A stretch of 20,202 bases of DNA, from assembly GCA_905372445.1 (NCBI GenBank), contig CAJPPF010000028.1, positions 1-20,202 on the forward strand, in the 5' to 3' direction. Under the pieces are notes generated by a model. The model had not been told where the DNA came from and made no database searches. It was given only the letters and a program-made list of their open reading frames with translations. The position numbers and the translations under genes were made by a program. The DNA is from an uncultured Prevotella sp. GTDB taxonomy: Bacteria > Bacteroidota > Bacteroidia > Bacteroidales > Bacteroidaceae. Below are positions 7,290-15,105 of this stretch, in pieces (within the stretch, counting starts at the first letter, position 1; each line of letters opens with the position of its first letter).

Positions 7290-8993
7290 TAATTCACTTC
7301 AAACAACATCTCATCAACACTACCTCCCGGAGGTGTCATCGGCAACACGTTGTCCTCTTCCTTCACCGCACATTGCAACAAGTATGGACCATCTGTATTA
7401 AGCATCTCACTGATGGCATCATCAAGTTCCTTACGATCAACCACCGTGCGACACGGAATCCCATAGCCACTTGCTATCTTCTCATAATCAGGATTCAGCA
7501 TCGGTGTGAAAGAATAACGTTTATTGAAGAACATATATTGCCATTGGCGAACATTACCAAGATAATTATTATTCAGAAGAATCATTTTCACCGGCACCTG
7601 CTCTTCCATGATTGTTCCGAGTTCCTGAATGGTCATCTGAAACCCACCGTCACCACAGAACATACACACCGTTCTCTCTGGTTCGGCAAAGGCGGCACCT
7701 ATAGCAGCGGGGATTGCAAATCCCATAGTACCGCAACCTCCCGAAGTAACGACAGAGCGTGCCTTCTTAAACCTGAAGTAACGGCATCCAAACAACTGGT
7801 TCTGTCCGACATCTGTCACAAGTATAGCCTCGTCATTAGTAGCTTCGCTGACCTTACGAACGACCTCGCCCATAAGCAACGGACCTTCTTGCGGACATAT
7901 AGCTTTACCGATTACCCGATTGTATTCCTTCTCCGCATACGGCTTGAAGCCCTCTATCCACGAGTTATGACTTGACGGCAGAACAGACTCTGATACACGT
8001 GGCAGCGTTGACTTACAATCACCACGAACGGCAAGATCTGTCTTTACATTCTTGTCAATCTCTGATGCATCAAGATGCATCAATATCAAAATGTATTACC
8101 TTGGCTTGCTTGGCATACGTGTCAAGATTACCCGTCACACGGTCGTCGAAGCGCATACCTACAGCAATTAACAGGTCGCACTGATTGGTCATGACGTTAG
8201 GAGCGAGATTGCCATGCATGCCAAGCATTCCCATGTTCAGAGGGTGGTCTGACGGTGCTGCCGACAACCCGAGCATTGTCTGCCCGAAAGGAATCTGTGC
8301 TTTCTCGCATAACTCAAGGAGTTCCTTATTCGCACCAGCCAGCTCTACTCCCTGACCAACGAGCATGAACGGCTTGACCGATTCGTTTATCATCTCTGCA
8401 GCCTTACGTATGGTCTCATCGCTTGGCGTATGCACGGGTTTATATGATCTGATGAAGTCAATGGACTGAGGCTGATAATCAATTACAGCTGTCTGTGCGT
8501 TCTTCGCAAAGTCAAGCACGACCGGTCCCGGACGCCCGCTCCTTGCTATATAAAAGGCGCGCGCTACAGCCCATGGAATGTCCTCTGCACGACGAATCTG
8601 ATAATTCCACTTTGTGATTGGCTGTGTCACGCCAACAACATCAACCTCTTGAAACGCATCCGTACCAAGCATTGCAGCACCAACCTGACCGCATATCACG
8701 ACGATTGGCGTAGAGTCCATCATAGCATCAGCAACACCGGTTATTGTATTCATTGCGCCAGGACCTGATGTCACGATGGCACATCCAACCTTTCCGCTAA
8801 CCCGGGCATAACCCTGAGCGGCATGTACTGCCCCCTGCTCATGACGAACGAGCACATGATGCAGCGTGTCTCTATGATCATAAAGGGCGTCGTATGTAGG
8901 CATGATGGCACCACCGGGATAACCGAAGAGTATATCCACTCCTTCATGTTCAAGCGAACGCATCAAAGCCTCTGCACCTGTTATCTTTCCCAT
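7289..8993 (-). pseudogene. ilvB: Acetolactate synthase large subunit, frameshifted by a 10-bp duplication
   Basis: Catalytic subunit of acetohydroxyacid synthase (ThDP-dependent). The N-terminal part, 8993-8070 (307 codons), has YPGG, RHEQGA with the catalytic Glu at 52, and TSGPGAMNTITG. The C-terminal part, in another frame down to 7289, has the ThDP motif GDGGFQ ending in NNNYLGN and the family's final PGG region. They are separated by an exact tandem repeat at 8064-8083. In frame the first part stops in TGA (8072-8070). Deleting one 10-nt copy gives 1695 nt, or 564 aa, the normal family size, and joins IHFDIDAS to EIDKNV as in homologues. The break lies in the central domain. An ATG at 8080 opens the second frame 8 nt before the first stop codon, so a two-chain product is conceivable. 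Either pseudogene, phase-variable allele or sequence error. Confidence 0.9.
8064..8083. repeat. Two tandem copies of a 10-bp unit containing an 8-bp palindrome
   Basis: GATGCATCAA occurs twice in direct succession (8064-8073 and 8074-8083). Each copy contains GATGCATC, which is its own reverse complement, so the copies can also pair as a hairpin. One copy is surplus to the ilvB reading frame. Confidence 0.97.
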
Positions 8994-9040
8994 TGTATTA
9001 TATATTCCATGTTGAATTGCAGATTCCGAACAAACAGAAT

Positions 9041-10843
9041 CTACTCTATTATTCTCACCCCTCCCTTGTCAGCCGAAGAAACACTATTAGCATAAGCCTT
9101 TAATGCCTTGGAGACAATACGATTGCGCCTGAGAGGCTGTTGCGAACGAGCCATTAGTTCCTCATCGCTGAGCCTTACATTTATGGAGCGCTCAGGTATA
9201 TCAATTACAATAATGTCACCATCCTGTATCTTACCTATATTTCCGCCACTGGCGGCTTCGGGCGATATATGTCCTATGCTCAGTCCCGACGTACCGCCAG
9301 AGAAACGTCCGTCGGTGATAAGAGCGCACTCCTTACCCATGTGCATGCTCTTTATATAAGAGGTGGGATAAAGCATCTCCTGCATTCCGGGACCGCCTTT
9401 CGGACCTTCGTGAGTTATCACTACACAATCGCCCTTCTTCACTCGCCCGCCAAGAATACCGTTGCAAGCATCATCCTGCGAATCAAACACCACCGCCGGA
9501 CCTTCAAAATGCCATAACTCTGGAGCCACTCCGGCTGTCTTTACAACACAACCGTTCTGTGCAATATTACCGAACAGCACTGCCAAGCCGCCGTCCTTGG
9601 TATATGCATGCTCAATATCGCGTATACATCCATTCACACGGTCTGTGTCGAGACTGTCCCACTGGCAGTTTTGGCTGCCCATTTTCGTTGAGAACTGATG
9701 GGCAGGAGCTGAACTGTAAATGCGTAACGCTTCGGGATCAATAGTAGTACCTGTTATAGAATACTTTCTTATGTCTTCACCAAGAGTAGCACCATTTACA
9801 CGTTTGCACGATAAGTCAAGCAGGTTGCCCTTTGCCAATTCTCCGAGTATTCCAAGGATTCCTCCTGCCCTGTTCTCTTCCTGAACACTGTATTTCTGCC
9901 AGTTGGGTGCAAGTTTACACAGCAAAGGAACCTTACGGGAAAGTGCATCTATGTCTGACATGGTAAACTCCACCTCACCCTCTTGAGCCACAGCCAACAG
10001 ATGCAACACTGTGTTTGTGGATGCTCCCATTGCGATGTCGAGAGTCATGCCGTTGAGGAATGCGGCGCGCGTGGCTATGGAACGCGGAAGAACGGACTCG
10101 TCGCCGTCTTCATAATAAGCCATTGCGTTCTTGACAATAAGTTTTGCAGCATCGCGGAACAGCTGTATACGGTTCACATGAGTTGCGAGGATAGATCCGT
10201 TGCCCGGAAGACTTAGTCCTATAGCCTCGGTCAGCGAGTTCATTGAGTTGGCGGTAAACATGCCTGAGCACGCACCGCATCCCGGGCAGGCATTATGCTC
10301 CACTATTTCCAGTTCCTCATCACTTACCGTAGGATCACCACCTTTCACCATAGCCGTGACAAGGTCTGCGTTCTCGCCGTTTACACGCCCAGCCTCCATC
10401 GGACCGCCACTGACAAACACCGTAGGAATATTCAGACGCATCGCAGCCATGAGCATGCCCGGAGTGACCTTATCGCAGTTGGAAATACATATCATCGCAT
10501 CTGCCTTATGTGCATTGACCATATACTCTACAGAGTCGGCAATAACATCGCGCGATGGCAGCGAATAAAGCATACCATCATGCCCCATGGCAATACCATC
10601 GTCAACAGCAATAGTATTAAATTCGGCAGCATAACATCCCATTGCCTCAATCTCTGATTTCACGATCTGTCCTATCTCATGCAGGTGAGTATGTCCGGGA
10701 ACGAACTGTGTGAAACTGTTCACAATAGAAATAATAGGTTTGCCAAACTGTTCGCGTTTCATTCCATTCGCCACCCAAAGTGCACGGGCGCCTGCCATGC
10801 GACGTCCTTCTGTGCATACAGAACTTCTTAATGGATATTTCAT
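9041..10843 (-). CDS. ilvD: Dihydroxy-acid dehydratase
   Basis: Iron-sulfur dehydratase that converts dihydroxy acids to 2-keto acids, the last common step to valine and isoleucine, 600 aa. Seen: NSFTQFVPGHTHL near 42-54 (E. coli-type, no Cys there), DDGIAMGHDGM with the Mg-binding Asp at 81, SNCDK with Cys123, and ACPGCGACSGM with Cys186, 189 and 192. Cys123 and Cys192 align with the conserved cluster ligands. The C-terminal half has GPKGGPGMQEM and DGRFSGGTSGLSIGH. It is the first gene of the operon, 47 nt before ilvB, behind a leader of about 100 nt. The start ATG at 10843 is followed by MKYPLRSS, the usual family beginning. Secure identification. Confidence 0.97.
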   Translation of the reverse strand: MKYPLRSSVCTEGRRMAGARALWVANGMKREQFGKPIISIVNSFTQFVPGHTHLHEIGQIVKSEIEAMGCYAAEFNTIAVDDGIAMGHDGMLYSLPSRDVIADSVEYMVNAHKADAMICISNCDKVTPGMLMAAMRLNIPTVFVSGGPMEAGRVNGENADLVTAMVKGGDPTVSDEELEIVEHNACPGCGACSGMFTANSMNSLTEAIGLSLPGNGSILATHVNRIQLFRDAAKLIVKNAMAYYEDGDESVLPRSIATRAAFLNGMTLDIAMGASTNTVLHLLAVAQEGEVEFTMSDIDALSRKVPLLCKLAPNWQKYSVQEENRAGGILGILGELAKGNLLDLSCKRVNGATLGEDIRKYSITGTTIDPEALRIYSSAPAHQFSTKMGSQNCQWDSLDTDRVNGCIRDIEHAYTKDGGLAVLFGNIAQNGCVVKTAGVAPELWHFEGPAVVFDSQDDACNGILGGRVKKGDCVVITHEGPKGGPGMQEMLYPTSYIKSMHMGKECALITDGRFSGGTSGLSIGHISPEAASGGNIGKIQDGDIIVIDIPERSINVRLSDEELMARSQQPLRRNRIVSKALKAYANSVSSADKGGVRIIE

Positions 10844-10857
10844 AATTACCCTGATTT

Positions 10858-10890
10858 TTATCTCTCAAACAATATGGCTACAAAGTGCAT
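10858..10890 (-). other. Ten-codon mini-ORF in the ilvD leader, possible leader peptide
   Basis: ATG at 10890 opens MHFVAILFER and stops with TAA 14 nt before the ilvD ATG. It contains adjacent Val, Ala, Ile and Leu codons, which would suit control by branched-chain aminoacyl-tRNA supply. Against this, there is only one codon of each, no visible ribosome-binding site and no terminator hairpin. A 6-bp palindrome, ATTCAA-C-TTGAAT (10889-10901), overlaps its start and could be an operator. Weak call. Confidence 0.3.
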
Positions 10891-10953
10891 TCAACTTGAA
10901 TAATAACGTTAGCCTGACTGTCTATTACGCATACATTATATGGTATTCGACTA

Positions 10954-10985
10954 CAAAATTACACATTTTTCCTTGAAAGCACAAA
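10954..10985 (-). promoter_or_regulatory. Promoter of the ilv operon
   Basis: Read on the minus strand there is TTTG (10985-10982), exactly 20 nt, then TAATTTTG (10961-10954), a full match to the Bacteroidetes promoter consensus. The expected transcription start near 10947 leaves a leader of about 100 nt before ilvD. Confidence 0.75.
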
Positions 10986-11236
10986 TGATTTATCGACTAT
11001 TTTCTTAAAACAGTATCAAATTGTGACCAAACAAACATATTTCAGTTTCTATTTATAAGAATAATATTTTAATTGTACTATATCAAATAAATTTACCAGA
11101 ACACGAGTCTCAATATCACATGTAAATAAATTTCCTAACCCGTTTAATCAAAAATTAGTTTCTCTTGAAAAATATGCGGTTTGTAACTCATTGATATCCA
11201 GACTTTTTAAACGAGCGTCCTTTTGACATTCTAATT
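10986..11236. other. AT-rich intergenic stretch with no gene seen
   Basis: About 250 nt rich in A and T between the ilv promoter and the repeat cluster. I find no plausible start plus coding sequence on either strand, no RNA gene and no clear hairpin. Confidence 0.5.
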
Positions 11237-11322
11237 CCGTCGTTTCTTGGCTCAAGAACCGCAGGAATTATCGCCAAGAAACGACGGTTTCAGACGCAAG
11301 AAACGGCGGTTTTAGAAACGAC
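11237..11322. repeat. Cluster of inverted and direct repeats built on CAAGAAACGRCGG
   Basis: CCGTCGTTTCTTGGC (11237-11251) and GCCAAGAAACGACGG (11273-11287) are 15-nt perfect inverted repeats with a 21-nt spacer. A degenerate direct copy, GCAAGAAACGGCGG, follows at 11296-11309, and a partial one, AGAAACGAC, at 11314-11322. No T-run follows on either strand, so it is not an ordinary terminator. It lies between the decayed ORF and the ilv promoter, and the ORF runs into it. Candidate dispersed repeat or protein-binding array. Confidence 0.65.
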
Positions 11323-11453
11323 TTATTACTATGTAATAATAATTTACCAACACTGAAAGAAGATATAAACGGTAGTCGTAACCCTACACTATATGAAGTT
11401 CCGGTTGTAAAATGTATGTTTTCTTTGAATTTATTTTCATCGGATAGTTTCAA
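11268..11453 (-). pseudogene. Frameshifted downstream fragment of a possible membrane protein
   Basis: A 61-codon frame opening with TTG (MKLSDENK), one frame away from the upstream 55-aa ORF. Its stretch HFTTGTSYSVGLRLPF looks like a beta-strand pair of an outer-membrane barrel, and its last 17 codons are the repeat cluster itself. The frame is open back to about 11483, overlapping the end of the upstream ORF. Adding one T to the T5 run at 11462-11466 would join the two. I do not recognise a family, and it may be chance. Confidence 0.25.
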
Positions 11454-11617
11454 ATTATAGCAAAAATGCAGGCGTCGGAAGCATCATCAATATTACTGTC
11501 CCACCCTAATCCAATGGCAATTCTGACAGTATGCCTATAAGAGAGGGAAAGCAATGGCTGTGTTGATAATATCAATATAATATAGAGAACACACCTAAAC
11601 GTTCTTTTTGCCCTCAT
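11450..11617 (-). CDS. Hypothetical 55-aa protein with a signal peptide or membrane helix
   Basis: ATG at 11617 opens a 55-codon frame. Seen: a basic start MRAKRTFR, a hydrophobic run CVLYIILILSTQPLLSLS (9-26), then YRHTVRIAIGLGWDSNID, whose alternating pattern resembles the first strand of an outer-membrane barrel. It starts 54 nt after the DUF3078 gene stop on the same strand, with a C8 run 13 nt before the ATG, so it could be read from the same transcript. The sequence after its TGA continues in another frame (11453-11268), so this is probably the intact N-terminus of a decayed gene, though a genuine small exported peptide is possible. No family recognised. Confidence 0.4.
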   Translation of the reverse strand: MRAKRTFRCVLYIILILSTQPLLSLSYRHTVRIAIGLGWDSNIDDASDACIFAII

Positions 11618-11630
11618 GTAGTATTACTTT

Positions 11631-11638
11631 GGGGGGGG
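11631..11638. repeat. Homopolymer of eight G (C8 on the minus strand)
   Basis: A G8 run in otherwise AT-rich intergenic DNA, 34 nt beyond the DUF3078 stop and 13 nt before the 55-aa ORF start. Such tracts are slippage-prone. It is not inside a coding frame, so any effect would be on leader or spacing. Confidence 0.6.
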
Positions 11639-11671
11639 TAGTTCTCTTGTCCACAACACATTTTTCTCATT

Positions 11672-12994
11672 TTAGAACGAATAACTCAAGCCAAGTGAAG
11701 TGTACTCCTTCAACTGGAAATAACCAAGATCATCATCCTTACGGCTTATGTTAGAATCGTCAAAACGAGGATAGATATATATGTTTGCGGATATATACTT
11801 TGACACCTTCATGTTGAAAGTATTCTCCCATTGCATGTCCATGCGTTTATATGTGGTATATCCATACAAACGTGAACGCCAGCTTACATTATTAGATAAT
11901 TTCCAATTAAAGTCGAGTGTAAATGTCGAACCGTAGTCAAACTTGCTGTGCTTACCTTTATCAATACCGTTACGTTGGGCAAGTGCCAATCTGTCCACAT
12001 ATTTATAATTGAACGCAAAAGGCGCTAAATGCACTGTTCCGGTAAACTTATTCTTAAACCATCCGATAGTATAGTCCATACCAAGAGAGACGTTTAAATC
12101 AAGCGGGCTCATAAAATCTGAATTGACATTGTACGAGTTTGTAGCGAAACTACGCATAAACTGGCTATTAGCCACAGCCTGAAGAGTATAGTACCATCGT
12201 TTGGATGCTTGCAATCCGAACTTTCCCGTATAGCGAATCATGTCAGAAGAAGTCTTGACGGAATGAACAGAATCGCTTTTATTTGTCTGAAATCCGAGGT
12301 TGAACTCGAGAGTATTCTCCCATTTAATTTTCTGCTTATTGTTATAGTTGGCACGGAATGCCAAACGGGTCAATGCAGAATAATTGCTTTCACCACCCTG
12401 ATACCAGTTCCCTGAATAATAATTCTGCATTATTTGCAGATAATAATCGCCTGATAATGTCCAAAAATTCGGACGCTCAATAAACAAATTCACATCTGAT
12501 ATTTTTGCCTCCTCTGCCTTTGGCATTTCGTATGAAACGATATTGATATCTTCTTTTGACTTAGCTTCATTCTTGTCAACGTTATCCTTTGCAATTTGCG
12601 TGACAGCCACATTGTTTCTCCAACTGCCAAGAACCAGTTCCGGGCTGTTCAGATAGACATTCATAAGAGCATTGTCGACAAGGTAGTTATAATCCGTTGT
12701 CAATGAATCCTCTTTGTTGAGCGAAAAGTGACGCTTTGCCATGTCACCGTAGAAATATGTAGGTGTGAAAAGTCGCATATATCTACTGTCTGGTTCATCG
12801 CCAACTGAAGTTTTTGCTATGGAAAGCACATGCTTAAGTGAGTCAATCTGATGTTTATAGTAAGCCAGAGAGTCTTGAATGATTGCAAGTTCTTTCGTGA
12901 GGCGATTATTTGCCGTAGTCTTGCCTGAAGACGCGTTTTGAGCATGACAAGACAGCGAAATGAATAGGCTTAATATGATGGTTGAAAATTTCAT
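11672..12994 (-). CDS. DUF3078 outer-membrane beta-barrel protein
   Basis: Protein of unknown function, 440 aa, predicted in the outer membrane. Seen: a signal peptide at 1-19 ending SCHAQ (not a proper lipobox), a short coiled coil at about 30-60 (LTKELAIIQDSLAYYKHQ), then from about 175 a series of alternating amphipathic strands with many Trp and Tyr. NWYQGGESNYS at 196-206 is the typical DUF3078 signature, and the protein ends in Phe (LGLSYSF), as barrels usually do. Residues 130-165 are rich in Lys and Glu and probably form a periplasmic or extracellular loop. It is divergent from yidC, with its own -7 element. No substrate or partner can be inferred. Family call good, function unknown. 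Confidence 0.85.
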   Translation of the reverse strand: MKFSTIILSLFISLSCHAQNASSGKTTANNRLTKELAIIQDSLAYYKHQIDSLKHVLSIAKTSVGDEPDSRYMRLFTPTYFYGDMAKRHFSLNKEDSLTTDYNYLVDNALMNVYLNSPELVLGSWRNNVAVTQIAKDNVDKNEAKSKEDINIVSYEMPKAEEAKISDVNLFIERPNFWTLSGDYYLQIMQNYYSGNWYQGGESNYSALTRLAFRANYNNKQKIKWENTLEFNLGFQTNKSDSVHSVKTSSDMIRYTGKFGLQASKRWYYTLQAVANSQFMRSFATNSYNVNSDFMSPLDLNVSLGMDYTIGWFKNKFTGTVHLAPFAFNYKYVDRLALAQRNGIDKGKHSKFDYGSTFTLDFNWKLSNNVSWRSRLYGYTTYKRMDMQWENTFNMKVSKYISANIYIYPRFDDSNISRKDDDLGYFQLKEYTSLGLSYSF

Positions 12995-13023
12995 TGCGAT
13001 ATAGAATTTACGTATTGTCTCTG

Positions 13024-13031
13024 CAAAGATA
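13024..13031 (-). promoter_or_regulatory. Candidate -7 element for the DUF3078 gene
   Basis: TATCTTTG on the minus strand matches TAnnTTTG, 29 nt before the ATG at 12994. No clear TTTG lies at the -33 distance. It lies just outside the yidC promoter on the opposite strand. Confidence 0.45.
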
Positions 13032-13051
13032 ATAATAAAAATCCTAACTTC

Positions 13052-13083
13052 TTTGCTCCGTTTAAAAAAATATAGTAACTTTG
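13052..13083 (+). promoter_or_regulatory. Promoter of yidC and probably the S9 peptidase
   Basis: TTTG (13052-13055), 20 nt, then TAACTTTG (13076-13083), a full match to the Bacteroidetes consensus. The leader to the yidC ATG would be about 105 nt and includes a 7-bp hairpin, ATGATTT-AAC-AAATCAT (13127-13143). Confidence 0.75.
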
Positions 13084-13195
13084 CATCTAATTGATTTATT
13101 TATAGGGAAAGACGTTAAAAGACATTATGATTTAACAAATCATTCTGCGACGCAGTAGCAAACTATAATGCAAGAAAAATTTTTAAATACACAAT

Positions 13196-15094
13196 ATGGA
13201 TAAAAACACAGTATTAGGTTTCATCCTGATAGCTCTTGTATGGATTGGTTATGCATGGTGGACACAGCCATCAGCAGAACAAATAGCAGAGCAAGTGCAG
13301 CAGGATTCTATCGCTGCGGTAGAAAAAAAGAAAGCCGACATGGCGCAGAAGCAGCAGATAAAAAAAGTTCAAACGGATATGGCAGCTGTGGAGGAAGACA
13401 CTACAGCACTATTTCACTCGGCTCTTAAAGGGACAGAAGAAAAAGTTATTCTGCAGAATGGAAAATTAGAGCTGACCCTATCATCAAAAGGTGCTATAGT
13501 AGAGAAGGCTGTCGTAAAGAATTATAAAGACAGAAACGGAAAGAAAGACGTAACTCTGTTCAAAGGTGAGGACCAAAAACTCAGCTATATTCTCAACACT
13601 AAAGAACAGAACATAGATACTCAGAATCTTTACTTTATCGCAACACAGAAGACCGACACTACTGTTGTTTTCACAGCTCAAGCCGCAGCCGGCAAGACAG
13701 TAGAAATGGCTTATCAGCTTGGCAAAAACTATATGCTTCACATGCAGATGAGAGTAAAAGGCATGGACGGACTGTTTCCTGCCAACACAACAGCGATGGA
13801 TGTGAACTGGAGCGACCGTTGCGCCCAACAAGAAAAGGGTTTCACATTTGAAAACCGATATGCCACACTCACCTACCACGAAGTACAGGGGGGAACAGAC
13901 AAACTTTCAGAGACATCAGAGAAAATCAACGAGAATATAAGCGAGCAAATAGACTGGGTCGCATTCAAGAATCAATTCTTCTCAGTAGTAATGATAGCAA
14001 AGAACAACTTTGAGGAGAATTCTATTATGACAAGCATTCCTCAGGAGAAGGATTCCGGCTACTTGAAGCAGTACAACGCAAAAATGAAGACTTTCTTAGA
14101 TCCGACAGGAAAGGAAGCTTCTGAGTTTGAATTCTACTATGGACCTAACAATTTCCAAATACTACAGAAAGCACAGAAAGAGTCTACTTTCGGTAAGGAC
14201 CTTGAAATGACACATCTTGTATATCTCGGATGGTGGATTTTCCGTATCATCAACCGCTGGTTTACGATGTATATTTTCGAAGGGCTTGCTGCTTTGAATA
14301 TACCAATGGGAATTGTACTCATACTGATTACGCTGATTCTGAAAGTCATAACCTACCCTATGGTTCGCAAGAGTTATATGTCGTCAGCAAAGATGCGCGT
14401 TCTCAAACCAAAACTTGACGCGGCAACAAAGCAGTTCGATGGTCCGGAGCAGTCTATGCAGAAACAACAAGCCATGATGCAGGAATATGCAAAATACGGA
14501 GTATCACCAATGGCAGGATGTCTGCCAATGTTGATCCAGATGCCTGTTTGGCTTGCAATGTTCAACTATGTGCCAAATGCTATTCAGCTTCGCGGTCAGT
14601 CATTTCTTTGGATTAAAGACCTTTCTACCTATGACCCAATCTACGAATGGAGCAAAAACATTTGGGGAATAGGCGACCATATCTCTCTGACTTGTATCCT
14701 ATTCTGCGTAGGAAACCTTCTATATTCATGGATGACAATGAAGCAGCAGAAAGATCAGATGGTGGGTCAGCAGGCAGAGCAGATGAAGATGATGCAATGG
14801 ATGATGATGCTCATGCCATTGATGTTCTTCTTTATCTTCAACGATTACTCGGCTGGTCTTAACTTCTACTACTTTGTTTCATTATTTTTCTCAGCTGCTA
14901 TAATGTGGGCTCTGCGTCGTTTCACCGATGATGAGAAGTTACTCGCAAAGCTTGAAGCCTACTATAAGGAGAACAAGGACTCAGGAAAGAAACTCACCGG
15001 ACTTGCAGGCAGACTGCAGACAATGGCTGAGGAGCAGAAGCGTATGGAAGCTATGCGTCGTGAACTCGAGAAAAAGAGAAAAGGAATGCAATAA
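13196..15094 (+). CDS. yidC: Membrane protein insertase YidC
   Basis: Inserts and folds inner-membrane proteins, alone or with Sec, 632 aa. Seen: an N-terminal anchor helix at about 5-22 (VLGFILIALVWIGYAWW), a charged stretch rich in Gln and Lys, a large periplasmic beta domain at about 80-320, and the conserved YidC/Oxa1 core from about 345. In the core, YPMVRKSYMSSAKMR holds the groove arginine after the second helix, then GCLPMLIQMPVWLAMFNYV and the late helices. Before the last helices a Met-rich stretch, QMKMMQWMMMLMPLM, may line the hydrophobic slide. The tail is strongly basic (RRELEKKRKGMQ), suited to ribosome contact. The S9 peptidase follows after 11 nt. Secure. Confidence 0.97.
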   Translation: MDKNTVLGFILIALVWIGYAWWTQPSAEQIAEQVQQDSIAAVEKKKADMAQKQQIKKVQTDMAAVEEDTTALFHSALKGTEEKVILQNGKLELTLSSKGAIVEKAVVKNYKDRNGKKDVTLFKGEDQKLSYILNTKEQNIDTQNLYFIATQKTDTTVVFTAQAAAGKTVEMAYQLGKNYMLHMQMRVKGMDGLFPANTTAMDVNWSDRCAQQEKGFTFENRYATLTYHEVQGGTDKLSETSEKINENISEQIDWVAFKNQFFSVVMIAKNNFEENSIMTSIPQEKDSGYLKQYNAKMKTFLDPTGKEASEFEFYYGPNNFQILQKAQKESTFGKDLEMTHLVYLGWWIFRIINRWFTMYIFEGLAALNIPMGIVLILITLILKVITYPMVRKSYMSSAKMRVLKPKLDAATKQFDGPEQSMQKQQAMMQEYAKYGVSPMAGCLPMLIQMPVWLAMFNYVPNAIQLRGQSFLWIKDLSTYDPIYEWSKNIWGIGDHISLTCILFCVGNLLYSWMTMKQQKDQMVGQQAEQMKMMQWMMMLMPLMFFFIFNDYSAGLNFYYFVSLFFSAAIMWALRRFTDDEKLLAKLEAYYKENKDSGKKLTGLAGRLQTMAEEQKRMEAMRRELEKKRKGMQ

Positions 15095-15105
15095 ATAAAT
15101 CAGAG

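Noticed and set aside
7274..7975. 233-codon plus-strand ORF antisense to ilvB
   Set aside because: Composition (rich in His, Thr, Arg, Ile) is that of an antisense shadow, opposite a conserved enzyme.
8060..8090. Programmed ribosomal frameshift in ilvB
   Set aside because: There is no slippery heptamer or pause structure of the known type; an exact 10-bp duplication explains the shift fully.
11237..11287. CRISPR array or intrinsic terminator
   Set aside because: Repeat spacing is irregular and copies are degenerate and inverted, so not CRISPR; no T-run follows, so not a standard terminator.
13168..13203. Eleven-codon ORF (MQEKFLNTQYG) overlapping the yidC start
   Set aside because: Could couple translation to yidC, but it has no ribosome site and such short frames are common by chance in AT-rich leaders.
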